DNA of 64,000 nt from Viridibacillus soli (lineage in GTDB: Bacteria > Bacillota > Bacilli > Bacillales_A > Planococcaceae), in assembly GCF_016612995.1 (NCBI RefSeq), contig NZ_JAEOAH010000001.1:310001-374000 (forward strand). Reading direction: 5' to 3'. Numbering within the stretch: the stretch's first letter is position 1; the number at the start of each line of letters is the position of its first letter. This document shows positions 28,531-37,801 of this stretch, piece after piece. The position numbers and the translations under genes were made by a program. The notes beneath the pieces were generated by a model that worked only from the letters and a program-made list of their open reading frames with translations, searched no databases and had not been told where the DNA came from.

Positions 28531-28986
28531 ATGACATTATCTTATAACAATATCATTGTAGCTGTAGATGGTTCTGAAGAGGCAAAATGGGCTTTCCAAA
28601 AATCAGTCGCAATTGCTAATCGTAACAACGCGACATTAAATTTAGTAAATGTAATCGATACTCGTTCATTCGCGGCTGTTGAAGCATATGACCGTTCTAT
28701 TGCTGAACGTGCACAAGGTTTTGCTGAAGAACTACTTGGTAACTACAAAAAAGAAGCCCAAGAAGCTGGTGTAGAAAATGTTAATATATTGATCGAATAT
28801 GGTTCTCCAAAAACAATTATTACAAAAGAAATTTCTAAAAAATACGACGTAGATTTAATTATCTGTGGCGCAACTGGTTTAAACGCTGTTGAGCGCTTCC
28901 TAATCGGTAGTGTTTCTGAAAACATCGTTCGTCATTCTAAATGTGACGTGCTTGTAGTACGTACGCAAGAACAAGCTGCTGAATAA
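28531..28986 (+). CDS. Universal stress protein, UspA family
   Basis: 151 aa, single Usp domain. It starts with the beta strand NIIVAVDGSEEAKWAF and ends with the ATP-binding motif GATGLNAVERFLIGSVSENI, fitting G-x2-G-x9-G-S. Such proteins bind ATP and help survival under stress. AAAGGAGG precedes the ATG. Divergent from ald and followed by a strong terminator, so transcribed alone. Confidence 0.9.
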   Translation: MTLSYNNIIVAVDGSEEAKWAFQKSVAIANRNNATLNLVNVIDTRSFAAVEAYDRSIAERAQGFAEELLGNYKKEAQEAGVENVNILIEYGSPKTIITKEISKKYDVDLIICGATGLNAVERFLIGSVSENIVRHSKCDVLVVRTQEQAAE

Positions 28987-28998
28987 TTTCTACACAAG

Positions 28999-29033
28999 AA
29001 GAGGCCCCTATTGAATAGGAGCCTCTCTTTTTT
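28999..29033 (+). terminator. Terminator of the universal stress protein gene
   Basis: AGAGGC and CCTATT pair with AATAGG and GCCTCT, with one bulge, followed on the plus strand by a run of six T. It also separates the convergent ytxK. Confidence 0.85.
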
Positions 29034-29041
29034 ACGGCTAA

Positions 29042-29977
29042 TTACTTCTGCTCTTTTTTCCAAATTTGAACTTTGGCAAAGAACATTTCTAATGCCTGCT
29101 TATTTGTCATGCTAGGAACTTTTGCAAGTAATACTTCTTTCACAGGTTTCCCATCTGCACTTTTCTTTTGTAAGATAAATAAGCTTTTTGCATGCGCTTT
29201 ATTTGAGAATAATGAGTCTGGTAATTGTATTACTGCTTGAATCCACGCTGTTTGTTGTAAATATTTGTACAATCCTTGCGCTTGTTCTGATTCAAAAATA
29301 TTTTCAGGCACTAAGAAAAATAAATAGCCGCCATCCTTCGAGTATTTTAACGATTGCTCGATAAATAAATGATGCGCATATGTCATACCTTCAGCAGCCT
29401 TCAACTCAAAATCCTTCGCTACATCATCATTTGGATAATAGCCCACAGGTAAATCACAGACAATGGCATCAGCTGGATTAATCATTAAATTTTGTAATGC
29501 ATCTTGACGGAAAAGCGCAATAGGTTGCTCCGTTAAATCCGCAGATGCAGCAGCTAGTTGAATAAGTAGCTCATCAACTTCTACACCCACTCCTTCAACT
29601 CGGTCTTCTAGTAAATTCATCACCGTTAACAATAAATTCCCGGTACCTACAGCTGGATCTAAAATCGAAATTTTAGAGCCCTCCGTTTTCTTGTTATCCA
29701 TAAATTGTTCCACAAAATAGCCTACTAATAATCCTAATGCATCTGGTGTCATTTGATGATTAGGCTGTGCATTTTCACGCATACCTTTTAAAATAGATAA
29801 TTGAATTGCTTTACGAATATCTTCCTTCGTAGCAACTTTACCAGTTGGTATTTTATCGCCATCAAGCCACGCATTTAAAACTTCTAAAACGCTATCTAAA
29901 TAAGTTAATTCTTTTTCCTCTTCTATCTTCACGGCATTTTCATTAATAAAGGAAAAGAGCTTTTCAATTGTTTCCAT
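29042..29977 (-). CDS. ytxK: YtxK-like class I SAM-dependent methyltransferase
   Basis: 311 aa from the ATG at 29977, preceded by AAGGAG. A longer frame to 30004 lacks a site. An N-terminal helical region (1-90) precedes the SAM-binding motif ILDPAVGTGNLLLTVMN near residues 115-130. The catalytic motif of N6-adenine methylases (NPPY) appears as a degenerate DLPVGYYP, so base methylation activity is uncertain. It matches ytxK next to tpx in B. subtilis. Target unknown. Confidence 0.85.
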   Translation of the reverse strand: METIEKLFSFINENAVKIEEEKELTYLDSVLEVLNAWLDGDKIPTGKVATKEDIRKAIQLSILKGMRENAQPNHQMTPDALGLLVGYFVEQFMDNKKTEGSKISILDPAVGTGNLLLTVMNLLEDRVEGVGVEVDELLIQLAAASADLTEQPIALFRQDALQNLMINPADAIVCDLPVGYYPNDDVAKDFELKAAEGMTYAHHLFIEQSLKYSKDGGYLFFLVPENIFESEQAQGLYKYLQQTAWIQAVIQLPDSLFSNKAHAKSLFILQKKSADGKPVKEVLLAKVPSMTNKQALEMFFAKVQIWKKEQK

Positions 29978-30050
29978 ATATACTCCTTCAAACGTGAAAC
30001 CCACTCATAAAAGGCAGAGTGGGTTTCATGTTGTTATCATTCAAAATTTT

Positions 30051-30557
30051 TTATTTTGTCAGTTCTTTAACAGCTGCTAATGCACCTTCGTAATCTGGAT
30101 GGTTTGTACCTTCAGACACATATTCAACATAAGCAATTTTACCCACTTGATCCACAATGAATATAGAACGTGCTAATAAGCGAAGTTCTTTCATATGTAC
30201 ACCATAAGCATCACCAAATGAAGTAGCGCGGTGATCTGATAATGTATGGATATTTTCGATACCGTTTGTTCCGCACCAGCGTTTTTGAGCGAATGGTAAG
30301 TCACAAGAGATTGTTAAAATGACTACATCATTGCCTAATTCAGAAGCCGCTTCATTGAAACGACGTGTTTGTGCGTCACAAACACCTGTGTCTAATGAAG
30401 GAACTACACTAATTAAACGTATTTTACCATCAAAATCATGTAATGTTTTTTCAGATAGGTCTGGAGCTAATACTGTGAAGTCAGGTGCTTGGTCCCCTAC
30501 TTTCACTTCGTTACCTACTAAAGTTACTGGGTTATTAATAAATGTTACTTGTACCAT
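30051..30557 (-). CDS. tpx: Thiol peroxidase
   Basis: 168 aa from the ATG at 30557, preceded by AAGGAGGCG. The longer frame to 30629 overlaps the upstream gene and has no site. Peroxiredoxin of the Tpx type: peroxidatic Cys60 in SLDTGVCDAQTRRF and resolving Cys95 in QKRWCGTNG. It reduces hydroperoxides with thioredoxin. The place between ytxK and the RDD gene is the same as in B. subtilis. Confidence 0.95.
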   Translation of the reverse strand: MVQVTFINNPVTLVGNEVKVGDQAPDFTVLAPDLSEKTLHDFDGKIRLISVVPSLDTGVCDAQTRRFNEAASELGNDVVILTISCDLPFAQKRWCGTNGIENIHTLSDHRATSFGDAYGVHMKELRLLARSIFIVDQVGKIAYVEYVSEGTNHPDYEGALAAVKELTK

Positions 30558-30585
30558 TGTAAACGCCTCCTTAAATCTAATCTTA

Positions 30586-31209
30586 CTAGAGTCTGTCAGG
30601 CTCTTGCAACTGAGAAAGCTCAGAAGCATCTGTTACTTTTTCGTTTGATTGAATTTCTTCAACCTCTGATTTAGTAACAGTTGGTTCAACGCGCTCTACT
30701 CGTACAACCTTATCATGTTTCTCATAAGTATTTTCATGAACTACAATTGTATCTGCAATAAAATCATGCAAGCCTTTTTTATTTGGTGTAAAGGCCACTG
30801 CCCAGTATATAAATGGTAATGTCGCCGAAAAGAAACGGCCAATCCATTCTCGGAAAAGAACCGTACCCCATGTTAATTTACCCTCTTTTGCTGATATAAC
30901 CTTAAGTCCAAGTACCATCTTCCCTACCGTTTGGCTCCAAAACTTCGTCATGATGACAAAGTATAGATAGAAAATAAAACTCGAAATAATCGTCACTGGC
31001 GCATACCATATTGTATTCGCTAAATCCCATCCGAAAATACGAAAAAGCGGATTCACGGTTAAACCTGAAATTGCTGCAATGACAGCTAAATCTAATAAAT
31101 ATGCCCAAAAACGTACCCAAAACCCAGCTGGCTTCAATTTATATTGTTCTACTTTTCTAACCTGTACTGGCTCATGACTAATCGCGTTTACCTCAACAAA
31201 TTCCGTCAA
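30586..31209 (-). CDS. yteJ: RDD-family membrane protein (YteJ-like)
   Basis: 207 aa. Three transmembrane segments (about residues 33-50, 68-92 and 120-145) carry the family residues FWVRFWAYLLDLAV (Arg, Asp) and a conserved LGLKVI segment. A charged cytosolic C-terminal tail of about 50 residues follows. Found next to sppA (yteI) in B. subtilis too, where the pair is involved in lantibiotic and cell-envelope stress resistance; this is family knowledge. It lies 13 bp after sppA and is probably cotranscribed with it. Confidence 0.85.
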   Translation of the reverse strand: MTEFVEVNAISHEPVQVRKVEQYKLKPAGFWVRFWAYLLDLAVIAAISGLTVNPLFRIFGWDLANTIWYAPVTIISSFIFYLYFVIMTKFWSQTVGKMVLGLKVISAKEGKLTWGTVLFREWIGRFFSATLPFIYWAVAFTPNKKGLHDFIADTIVVHENTYEKHDKVVRVERVEPTVTKSEVEEIQSNEKVTDASELSQLQEPDRL

Positions 31210-31222
31210 TTTTCATCGCCCC

Positions 31223-32242
31223 TTACTCATCACCGTACATATACATCATGCGCGGTGCAGAATTATAGTCAGAAAGAATTTTACTAATCGCTTGTGTTTC
31301 AGCAGAACCGCCAAATAAATTATTCATTTTTACAGAAAATAAAGAAGTCCAAGCTTCTGTTGTATTGTATTCAAATACTTCTGCACCTTTTAATTTATGA
31401 TCCTTTTTCATCGCTTCAATCGTATCATCTACATAGCCAAGTTCATCTGCTAAGCCCGCTTTAATCGCCTGTTTACCATTTAATATGCGACCATCAGCAA
31501 CTTTTTTTACATCTTTTTCACTCATGCCACGACCATCTTCAATAACATCTACAAATCGTTCGTAGGAATCGTTAATCATTTCTTGTAGCATCGCACGCTC
31601 ATCTGCAGTCATTTCACGTGTTGAGCTCATAATATCTTTGTATTTACCTGTTTTAATTGTTTCAAATTCAATGCCATACTTCTCTGCTAATTTACCATAA
31701 TTCATGCCTTGCATAATTACGCCGATTGAACCTGTTATCGTTTCTTCATCTAAGAAAATTTTATCAGCAGGCGCTGAAATATAATAACCACCAGAAGCGG
31801 CCATTGAACCCATTGATACATACAAAGGGATTTTACGTTCTTTTTTAATTTCTTTAATTTTGTCGTAAATTTGTTTCGATTCAATTACAGTACCACCAGG
31901 TGAGTTCACTTTTAAAACGACACCTTTAATCGAAGTATCTTGTAAAATCGCCTCTAATTGTTCCATAAAAAATTGGTGGTTGTAGCTTGCAGCACCACCT
32001 AATAAAGAACCAGAGCCCCCACCAGCTTGAATTGTACCGTTCACTGTTAATACAGCAATACGTTTATTAAAATCGCCTGTTTCAATGCGCGTCTCAGTGT
32101 ATTTACTACCACTTATATCGAACATATTTTCGAATTGTGATGTAAAATCTTTTGATGTTATCGTTAAAATAGTATTTAATCCAATTGAAGCAACGAGCAA
32201 AAATGCAGCTGCTCCTAAAGCGATCCATCTTTTTGCATTCAT
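31223..32242 (-). CDS. sppA: Signal peptide peptidase SppA
   Basis: 339 aa membrane-bound serine protease with an N-terminal transmembrane helix (8-30). The Ser-Lys dyad is Ser150 in GSMAASGGYYI and Lys202 in TGKYKDIMS, with the same 52-residue spacing as in B. subtilis SppA. The substrate-binding region VVLKVNSPGGTV is also clear. It degrades cleaved signal peptides and membrane fragments. RBS AAGGAGG before the ATG. Upstream of the RDD gene in one unit. Confidence 0.93.
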   Translation of the reverse strand: MNAKRWIALGAAAFLLVASIGLNTILTITSKDFTSQFENMFDISGSKYTETRIETGDFNKRIAVLTVNGTIQAGGGSGSLLGGAASYNHQFFMEQLEAILQDTSIKGVVLKVNSPGGTVIESKQIYDKIKEIKKERKIPLYVSMGSMAASGGYYISAPADKIFLDEETITGSIGVIMQGMNYGKLAEKYGIEFETIKTGKYKDIMSSTREMTADERAMLQEMINDSYERFVDVIEDGRGMSEKDVKKVADGRILNGKQAIKAGLADELGYVDDTIEAMKKDHKLKGAEVFEYNTTEAWTSLFSVKMNNLFGGSAETQAISKILSDYNSAPRMMYMYGDE

Positions 32243-32315
32243 AATTTTTCCTCCTTTTTACCTTCTATTTGCATACGATTTACATTGCTAAATGTTTCAT
32301 TTTTTTCTAAAAAAG

Positions 32316-33212
32316 CTAATATCTCGCTTTTCTCATTTCAACAATTTTGGAAATAGAGAATAATATTAATGCCGCCCAAATGAAAGAAAACGATAGTAAA
32401 TCAATGCCATTAAACGTTTCGCCGTATACAATTACACCTAAAAAAAGCATAATTGTCGGCGATATATATTGAATAAATCCAATTAAATAGAGCGGTATCT
32501 TCTGTGCACCTGTCGCAAACAATATTAGTGGTACCGCAGTTACGATCCCTGTTCCAATGATAAATAAATCTGTTTTCATATCAATATTTAAAAATGAAAT
32601 ATTTCCTTGGAAATAAATGTAGACATAATAAGCTATCGCCACTGGTAAAATAAAGAACGTTTCCATTACTAATCCTCTCGTAGCATCCACCAATACTTTC
32701 TTTTTCAATAGCCCATAAACACCAAATGTTAATGCCAAACCTATTGAAACCCATGGAATTTGGCCGTAAGAAACAACTAAAATTAATACACCAATTGCCG
32801 CAATAATAAAAGAGAGCACTTGTGCTTTTGTCAGTGTTTCTTTTAAAAAGAAAATTCCTAACAGCACCGACACTAATGGATTCATATAATAGCCTAAACT
32901 CGACTCGACAATATGATTATTGTTAACGGCCCATATGTATAAAAACCAGTTTAGAGAAATTAAATACGCTGCACAAACGAGTAACCAAAATGATTTTGGA
33001 CGTTGCCAAAGCGCTTTAAAGTCACTTGTTAATACCTTTCCTTGCTTCACGATAAATACAAATAAAATTGTCAAAACGAAAGACCATACTACACGCCCAG
33101 CTAAAATCTCTTCGCTTGAAACATGCTTCAATTCCTTCCAATAAAGAGGAAAGACACCCCATATTATATAAGCTCCTAAAGCAGAAAGTATACCCTTCTT
33201 TTCTTCCTGCAT
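32316..33212 (-). CDS. rarD: RarD-type EamA-family transporter
   Basis: 298 aa with about ten hydrophobic segments. The N-terminus reads KKGILSALGAYIIWGVFPLYWKEL, the hallmark of RarD proteins. Other family features are the VSSEEILAGRVVWSF segment and the NNHIVESSLGYYMNPL turn. Members are predicted drug/metabolite exporters; chloramphenicol sensitivity gave the name but the substrate is not known. It stands alone, 73 bp beyond sppA, with its own short leader. Confidence 0.85.
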   Translation of the reverse strand: MQEEKKGILSALGAYIIWGVFPLYWKELKHVSSEEILAGRVVWSFVLTILFVFIVKQGKVLTSDFKALWQRPKSFWLLVCAAYLISLNWFLYIWAVNNNHIVESSLGYYMNPLVSVLLGIFFLKETLTKAQVLSFIIAAIGVLILVVSYGQIPWVSIGLALTFGVYGLLKKKVLVDATRGLVMETFFILPVAIAYYVYIYFQGNISFLNIDMKTDLFIIGTGIVTAVPLILFATGAQKIPLYLIGFIQYISPTIMLFLGVIVYGETFNGIDLLSFSFIWAALILFSISKIVEMRKARY

Positions 33213-33296
33213 AACAACACCTCATTTTATATTCAGTTATATGTAGACTGCTATAATTATATGGCTTTAGTATGTGAAAGTAAATGTAACACAAAT

Positions 33297-33331
33297 AGAA
33301 GGTCTATTTCACCTTGATGAATAGACCTTCT
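33297..33331. terminator. Hairpin at the 3' end of the acyl-CoA synthetase gene
   Basis: AGAAGGTCTATT (33297-33308) pairs with AATAGACCTTCT (33320-33331), 12 bp and an 11-nt loop. The minus strand continues with ATTTG rather than a clean T run, so termination efficiency is uncertain. Confidence 0.65.
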
Positions 33332-33341
33332 TTCTCTATGA

Positions 33342-34919
33342 CTATGCCTTATTTAATTCTAAATTTCTTAACTCTACACGACGAATTTTACCAGAAGTTG
33401 TTTTCGGTAATTCATCTAAAAATTCTATTGCTCTCGGAAATTTGTATGGTGCTGTTAACGCTTTGACATGATCTTGCAACTCTTGTACTAGAGTAGTTGA
33501 ATTTCTATCTTCGCTATTTTTCAATATAACGAAGGCTTTTACGATATTCCCTCGAATATCATCAGGACTTGCGATGACGGCACATTCCTGAACAGCTGGA
33601 TGTTTTACTAAAGCGTCCTCTACTTCGAATGGTCCAATCGTATAACCAGAGCTAATAATAATGTCATCTGAACGACCCTCAAACCAGAAGTAACCGTCCT
33701 CATCTTTTTTCGCTTGGTCACCCGTAATATAATAATCACCACGGAATTGCATAGTCGTTCTTTCTGGGTCTTTTAAATATTCTTTAAAAAGTGCCGGTGT
33801 TGTAACATGAACTGCAATATCTCCAACTTCACCAGCTCGACATGGCTTGCCAAATTCATCTACAATGTCAACAATATTACCAGGTGTTGGTTTACCCATA
33901 GAACCCGGGCGCGCCTCCATTCCTTTCATCGTACCAACCAATAACGTATTTTCAGTTTGTCCATAGCCATCACGCACTTCTAAATCAAAATGTCTTGCAA
34001 AAACATCAATGACTTCACGATTTAATGGCTCGCCAGCCGAAACTGCACTATGTAATGCAGAAAGATTATATTCTCCTAAAGAATCAACTTTTGCCATTAT
34101 ACGATATTCTGTTGGCGTACAGCATAATGCATTTACTTTATAACGTTCCATTAATTCAAGGTATTTTATTGCATCAAATTTACCATTATAAACAAAGCCA
34201 GTTGCTCCGCTCCCTAAAACAGATAAGAACGGACTCCAAATCCATTTTTGCCAGCCTGGACTTGCAGTTGCCCAAACAAGATCTCCATCTTCAATACCAA
34301 GCCAGTGAGTTGCTGCTGTTTTTAAATGCGCATAAGCCCATCCGTGCGTATGAACGACTCCTTTAGGATTTCCTGTTGTTCCACTTGTATATGATAAAAA
34401 AGCCATATCTGAATTTTTTGTCTGAACCATATCAAATTTCTCAGAAGTCGTTTCTGCTTCTTGAATAATTTCAATCCAAGGTTTGTGTGCTTGACCAATA
34501 ACAAAAAGTTTTAAGCCGTCTAAATTTTTCACTTCATCAAATTGTTCAATATATGGCTCATAAGACACGATGGCTTTTGCTTCACTATGTACAAGACGAT
34601 AATCGATATCTTTTGCACGTAGCATTTCTGAACTTGGTATAACAACTAAACCCGCTTTTAGTGCAGCAATATAAGTAATATACGCATCGATTAAGCGTGG
34701 CACCATTATTAGGACGACATCACCTTTTTTCAAACCATTATTTGTAAATACGTTTGCCACTTTATTCGCTTTTTTGATCAAACCTGCATATGTGATTTCA
34801 TCAGTATTACCACTTTCGTTTTCATAAACAATGGCTTTTCTAGCCTCATCATGTATATACTTCTCAAATTCTTCAACCAAATTGTAATCTTCTGGTGCAA
34901 GTAAATCTTCACGTTTCAT
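33342..34919 (-). CDS. Medium/branched-chain acyl-CoA synthetase (MbcS/YtcI-like)
   Basis: 525 aa from the ATG at 34919, preceded by GAGGGGGAG. The longer frame to 34994 covers the promoter. ANL-superfamily AMP-forming ligase: P-loop SYTSGTTGNPKGVVHTHG, the adenylate motif DGYGQTEN, the hinge ITGDQAKKDEDGYFWFEGRSDD, and the catalytic Lys in LPKTTSGKIRRVELR. It activates a carboxylic acid to its CoA ester; B. subtilis MbcS at the same locus acts on methylbutyrate and isobutyrate, so branched-chain fatty-acid supply is likely. Upstream is a strong promoter with an inverted repeat. Confidence 0.85.
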   Translation of the reverse strand: MKREDLLAPEDYNLVEEFEKYIHDEARKAIVYENESGNTDEITYAGLIKKANKVANVFTNNGLKKGDVVLIMVPRLIDAYITYIAALKAGLVVIPSSEMLRAKDIDYRLVHSEAKAIVSYEPYIEQFDEVKNLDGLKLFVIGQAHKPWIEIIQEAETTSEKFDMVQTKNSDMAFLSYTSGTTGNPKGVVHTHGWAYAHLKTAATHWLGIEDGDLVWATASPGWQKWIWSPFLSVLGSGATGFVYNGKFDAIKYLELMERYKVNALCCTPTEYRIMAKVDSLGEYNLSALHSAVSAGEPLNREVIDVFARHFDLEVRDGYGQTENTLLVGTMKGMEARPGSMGKPTPGNIVDIVDEFGKPCRAGEVGDIAVHVTTPALFKEYLKDPERTTMQFRGDYYITGDQAKKDEDGYFWFEGRSDDIIISSGYTIGPFEVEDALVKHPAVQECAVIASPDDIRGNIVKAFVILKNSEDRNSTTLVQELQDHVKALTAPYKFPRAIEFLDELPKTTSGKIRRVELRNLELNKA

Positions 34920-34961
34920 GAAAAACTCCCCCTCAGAATGGTTATATTGATAACATTTTAT

Positions 34962-35025
34962 ATTATACAGAAAATTCAAACTTCTAACAACCAATAGACA
35001 ACACCTAGTCTTAGCACTAGGTGTT
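34962..35025 (-). promoter_or_regulatory. Promoter and upstream inverted repeat of the acyl-CoA synthetase gene
   Basis: On the minus strand TTGTTA (34990-34985) and TATAAT (34967-34962) are 17 bp apart. Ten bp further up, AACACCTAGT (35000-35009) and ACTAGGTGTT (35016-35025) form a perfect 10-bp inverted repeat with no T run after it. It is a possible activator or operator site; it could also be a relic terminator. Confidence 0.6.
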
Positions 35026-35035
35026 AAAAGTTATA

Positions 35036-35071
35036 GAAAAAGAAACCGATGACAAATTTGCCACCGGTTTC
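35036..35071 (-). terminator. Terminator of the SASP gene
   Basis: GAAACCG and CGGTTTC pair, extended by TG/CA and CAAA/TTTG with two mismatches. The stem is followed by a T run on the minus strand. Confidence 0.7.
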
Positions 35072-35095
35072 TTCCTTTGTTATTTAGTTACTTCA

Positions 35096-35296
35096 TTACT
35101 TGTTGTAACCTTTTAATTGTTGCTCAGCCATTTGCACTAATCGCTTAGTAATTTCTCCGCCAACGGAACCGTTAGCACGCGATGATGCATCTGGACCAAG
35201 TTGCACGCCGAATTCTTGTGCGATTTCGTATTTCATTTGGTCGATTGCTTGTTTAGCTCCTGCTACTTCAAGCTGGTTTGAATTTTGATTTGCCAT
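35096..35296 (-). CDS. Small acid-soluble spore protein, alpha/beta type
   Basis: 66 aa from the ATG at 35296, preceded by an ideal AAGGAGGTGA. It binds and protects spore DNA. The germination protease region [13 protein letters not shown] and the DNA-binding signatures [19 protein letters not shown] are clear. It shows that the organism makes endospores. Expression is expected from a forespore sigma-G promoter; I did not identify one with confidence. Of the alpha/beta family I cannot say which paralogue. Confidence 0.93.
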   Translation of the reverse strand: MANQNSNQLEVAGAKQAIDQMKYEIAQEFGVQLGPDASSRANGSVGGEITKRLVQMAEQQLKGYNK

Positions 35297-35376
35297 GTGT
35301 ATCACCTCCTTGTGAATATAGAATGCGCTGAAGGAGGAATTTCATACGGGCAAATTACAGGAAATTTGTGCATCTT

Positions 35377-36579
35377 TTAGAGTAAATCTGCAAATTCATC
35401 TTGCTTCTTCTTAGGAAACGTATGAATTTCGCGGTTTTCCACTGCTTTTTTGATCATTTCATCAAAATCAGTGAAGCTTTCATAGTACATAACTTTCTCT
35501 AATTTCGGTTTTGTTTTCGGACTTGCTGGCGTAAATACGGTACAGCAGTCTTCATACGGTCGAATTGAGATATCATATGTGTCAATTTTTCTTGCTACAT
35601 CGATAATTTCTAATTTATCGTAAGTAATTAACGGTCGTAAAATTGGCGTTGATGTAACATCATTAATAGCAGCTAAACTTTCTAATGTTTGGCTTGCTAC
35701 TTGTCCTAAGTTTTCACCAGTTACAATTGCAGTTGCACCAATTTCTTGTCGCACGGCATCTGAAATTTTCATCATCATACGACGTGTTGAAGTCATTGTT
35801 ACGTTTTCTGGCACTTGTTGTTGAATCATTTGCTGAATTTCAGTGAATGGTATGATATGCAGACGCACATTCGCACCAAAACGACTCATTCTTTCAGCTA
35901 AGTCTTTTACTTTTTCAAGTGAACGATCACTTGTGAACGGCGGACTAAAGAAATGAATCGCTTCAATTCGCACTCCGCGTTTCATCATATAATAGCCTGC
36001 AACTGGACTGTCGATACCTCCAGATAATAATAACAATGCTTTTCCGTTAGCACCGACTGGTAAACCGCCAACACCAGGAATTACTTCAACCATCATATAT
36101 ACTGCGTGTTCACGCACTTCAATACGAAGTTCAATTTCAGGTTCTTTCATTTGAACTTGTAAATTCGGAATATTTCTTAAAACATGTCCTCCCATTTCAA
36201 GCTGTAATTCGTATGTGTCTAACGGAAATTTTTTAAATGAACGTTTTGCATTTACTTTAAACGTTTTGCCATCTGTATCGATTGATTTCATAATATCTAC
36301 TGCAAGTTCTTTCATTGCATCTATTGTTGGTTCACACTTTGCAACTGGACTAAATGAATGAATGCCAAAAACAGTTGGCAAACGTTTAATCAGTTCATTC
36401 ATATCATCGTCGTTATCGCTGCTAATATACATACGATCTCGCTCTGCTCGAATTTTCATATTTGGAATATCCGCAAATGAAAAACGCAAATTTTCTCTTA
36501 AACGCGTTATAAATTGTTTACGATTGCGTCCTTTTGTCGTTAACTCACCGTAACGTATTAATATTTCATGCCATTTCAT
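35377..36579 (-). CDS. thiI: tRNA 4-thiouridine synthetase ThiI
   Basis: 400 aa. An N-terminal ferredoxin-like/THUMP region (1-165) precedes the PP-loop ATPase domain, with LLLLSGGIDSPVAGYYMM near residues 180-197. The C-terminal rhodanese domain of the E. coli enzyme is absent, as in Bacillus. It thiolates U8 of tRNA, taking sulfur from the partner cysteine desulfurase encoded just upstream (overlap 4 nt). The cysteine pair DCCTVF near residue 345 is also conserved. Confidence 0.94.
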   Translation of the reverse strand: MKWHEILIRYGELTTKGRNRKQFITRLRENLRFSFADIPNMKIRAERDRMYISSDNDDDMNELIKRLPTVFGIHSFSPVAKCEPTIDAMKELAVDIMKSIDTDGKTFKVNAKRSFKKFPLDTYELQLEMGGHVLRNIPNLQVQMKEPEIELRIEVREHAVYMMVEVIPGVGGLPVGANGKALLLLSGGIDSPVAGYYMMKRGVRIEAIHFFSPPFTSDRSLEKVKDLAERMSRFGANVRLHIIPFTEIQQMIQQQVPENVTMTSTRRMMMKISDAVRQEIGATAIVTGENLGQVASQTLESLAAINDVTSTPILRPLITYDKLEIIDVARKIDTYDISIRPYEDCCTVFTPASPKTKPKLEKVMYYESFTDFDEMIKKAVENREIHTFPKKKQDEFADLL

Positions 36580-37724
36580 AATTGAATTGTCTCTCCTTTT
36601 AATTGTTTCATCATTTTCGCAAATACTATTTTAAATTGATCAATATTTGAATTCGTTAATCCATTACCAAGACTAATGCGAATAACACCTTTTTGAAAAC
36701 TTTCTTCTATATAAAGTGCTTCTACAACATGACTTATGTCTGAATTTTTCGAAGAACAAGCACTCGATGTTGAAACGATAAAACCTTCGCTTTGCAATGC
36801 ATTGACAATTACTTCACCTTTTAAGCCTCTTACACTACAACTCACAATATGTGGTGCACCATCATTATTGGAAATAACGTGAACATGATAAAATTTATTA
36901 AAAAACGCATGTAAATCATTGCGCCATTGTACGAATTTATCTGTATTTTCCGACATATGTTCTGCAGCTAATCGCATCGCTTTTGCTAATGAGACATTTT
37001 GCGGCACCGCTACAGTACCGCTACGATAGCCTAATTCTTGACCACCACCATGCATAATTGGTTGAATTTTAATGCGCTTAGAAAATGCGAGTAATCCTGT
37101 TCCTTTTAAGCCATTAATTTTATGGCCAGAAATAGTCATTGCATCTGGACCTACGTCGCCTTGAAATTGCACTGGTATTTTACCGAAGCTTTGTACCGCA
37201 TCTACATGGAAAAATGCACGGCTATTCGCGCGTACTATTTGAGTGATGTCTGTAATTGGCTGAATCGCACCCATTTCGTTATTAACATGCATAATACTCA
37301 CAAGCACTGTATCTTTGCGAATTTTACGTTGTAGATCAGCAAGTTTAATACGCCCATGATCATCTACATCGATGAATTCTAATTCAAAGCCTTCATTTGT
37401 TAAATGGTGGGCACTTTCGATGACAGATGGATGCTCGATTGCGGAGATTAGAATATGTTTGCCACGATGTTGGTTTGCTCTGGCAAGACCTTTAACCGCA
37501 AAATTGTTAGATTCTGTCCCACCTGAAGTGAAAATAATATGCTCAGATTCTGTGTTCAGAATTTGTGCGATTTGCTCTCTTGCTTTCATCAATAATGTAT
37601 TGGCTTCCGTTCCCAATTGATGGAGTGAAGCCGGATTTGCGTAATATCGTTCATTCGCTTGTATAAATGTTTGTAAAACAGCTGAATCTGGTTTTGTCGT
37701 CGCGCTATGATCTAGATAAATCAA
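36576..37724 (-). CDS. nifZ: Cysteine desulfurase (NifZ/YtbJ type) dedicated to ThiI
   Basis: 382 aa class V PLP enzyme. The PLP lysine is Lys202 in SGHKINGLKG, and the mobile catalytic Cys323 lies in STSSACSSKNSD. Earlier landmarks are YLDHSATTKP and FTSGGTESNN. It transfers sulfur from cysteine to ThiI; in B. subtilis NifZ (YtbJ) works with ThiI for 4-thiouridine. The stop overlaps the thiI start by 4 nt, which supports that partnership. Confidence 0.9.
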   Translation of the reverse strand: MIYLDHSATTKPDSAVLQTFIQANERYYANPASLHQLGTEANTLLMKAREQIAQILNTESEHIIFTSGGTESNNFAVKGLARANQHRGKHILISAIEHPSVIESAHHLTNEGFELEFIDVDDHGRIKLADLQRKIRKDTVLVSIMHVNNEMGAIQPITDITQIVRANSRAFFHVDAVQSFGKIPVQFQGDVGPDAMTISGHKINGLKGTGLLAFSKRIKIQPIMHGGGQELGYRSGTVAVPQNVSLAKAMRLAAEHMSENTDKFVQWRNDLHAFFNKFYHVHVISNNDGAPHIVSCSVRGLKGEVIVNALQSEGFIVSTSSACSSKNSDISHVVEALYIEESFQKGVIRISLGNGLTNSNIDQFKIVFAKMMKQLKGETIQL

Positions 37725-37747
37725 TTGTGTAACCTTCCTTCCAAAAG

Positions 37748-37780
37748 AAAGCCACCTGCACTCTACCGTGCGGTGGCTTT
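37748..37780 (-). terminator. Terminator after ezrA
   Basis: AAAGCCACC and GGTGGCTTT pair, extended by GCAC/GTGC with one bulged T. T-rich tract on the minus strand. Confidence 0.78.
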
Positions 37781-37801
37781 ATGCTTCTCTTATTATGAAC
37801 G

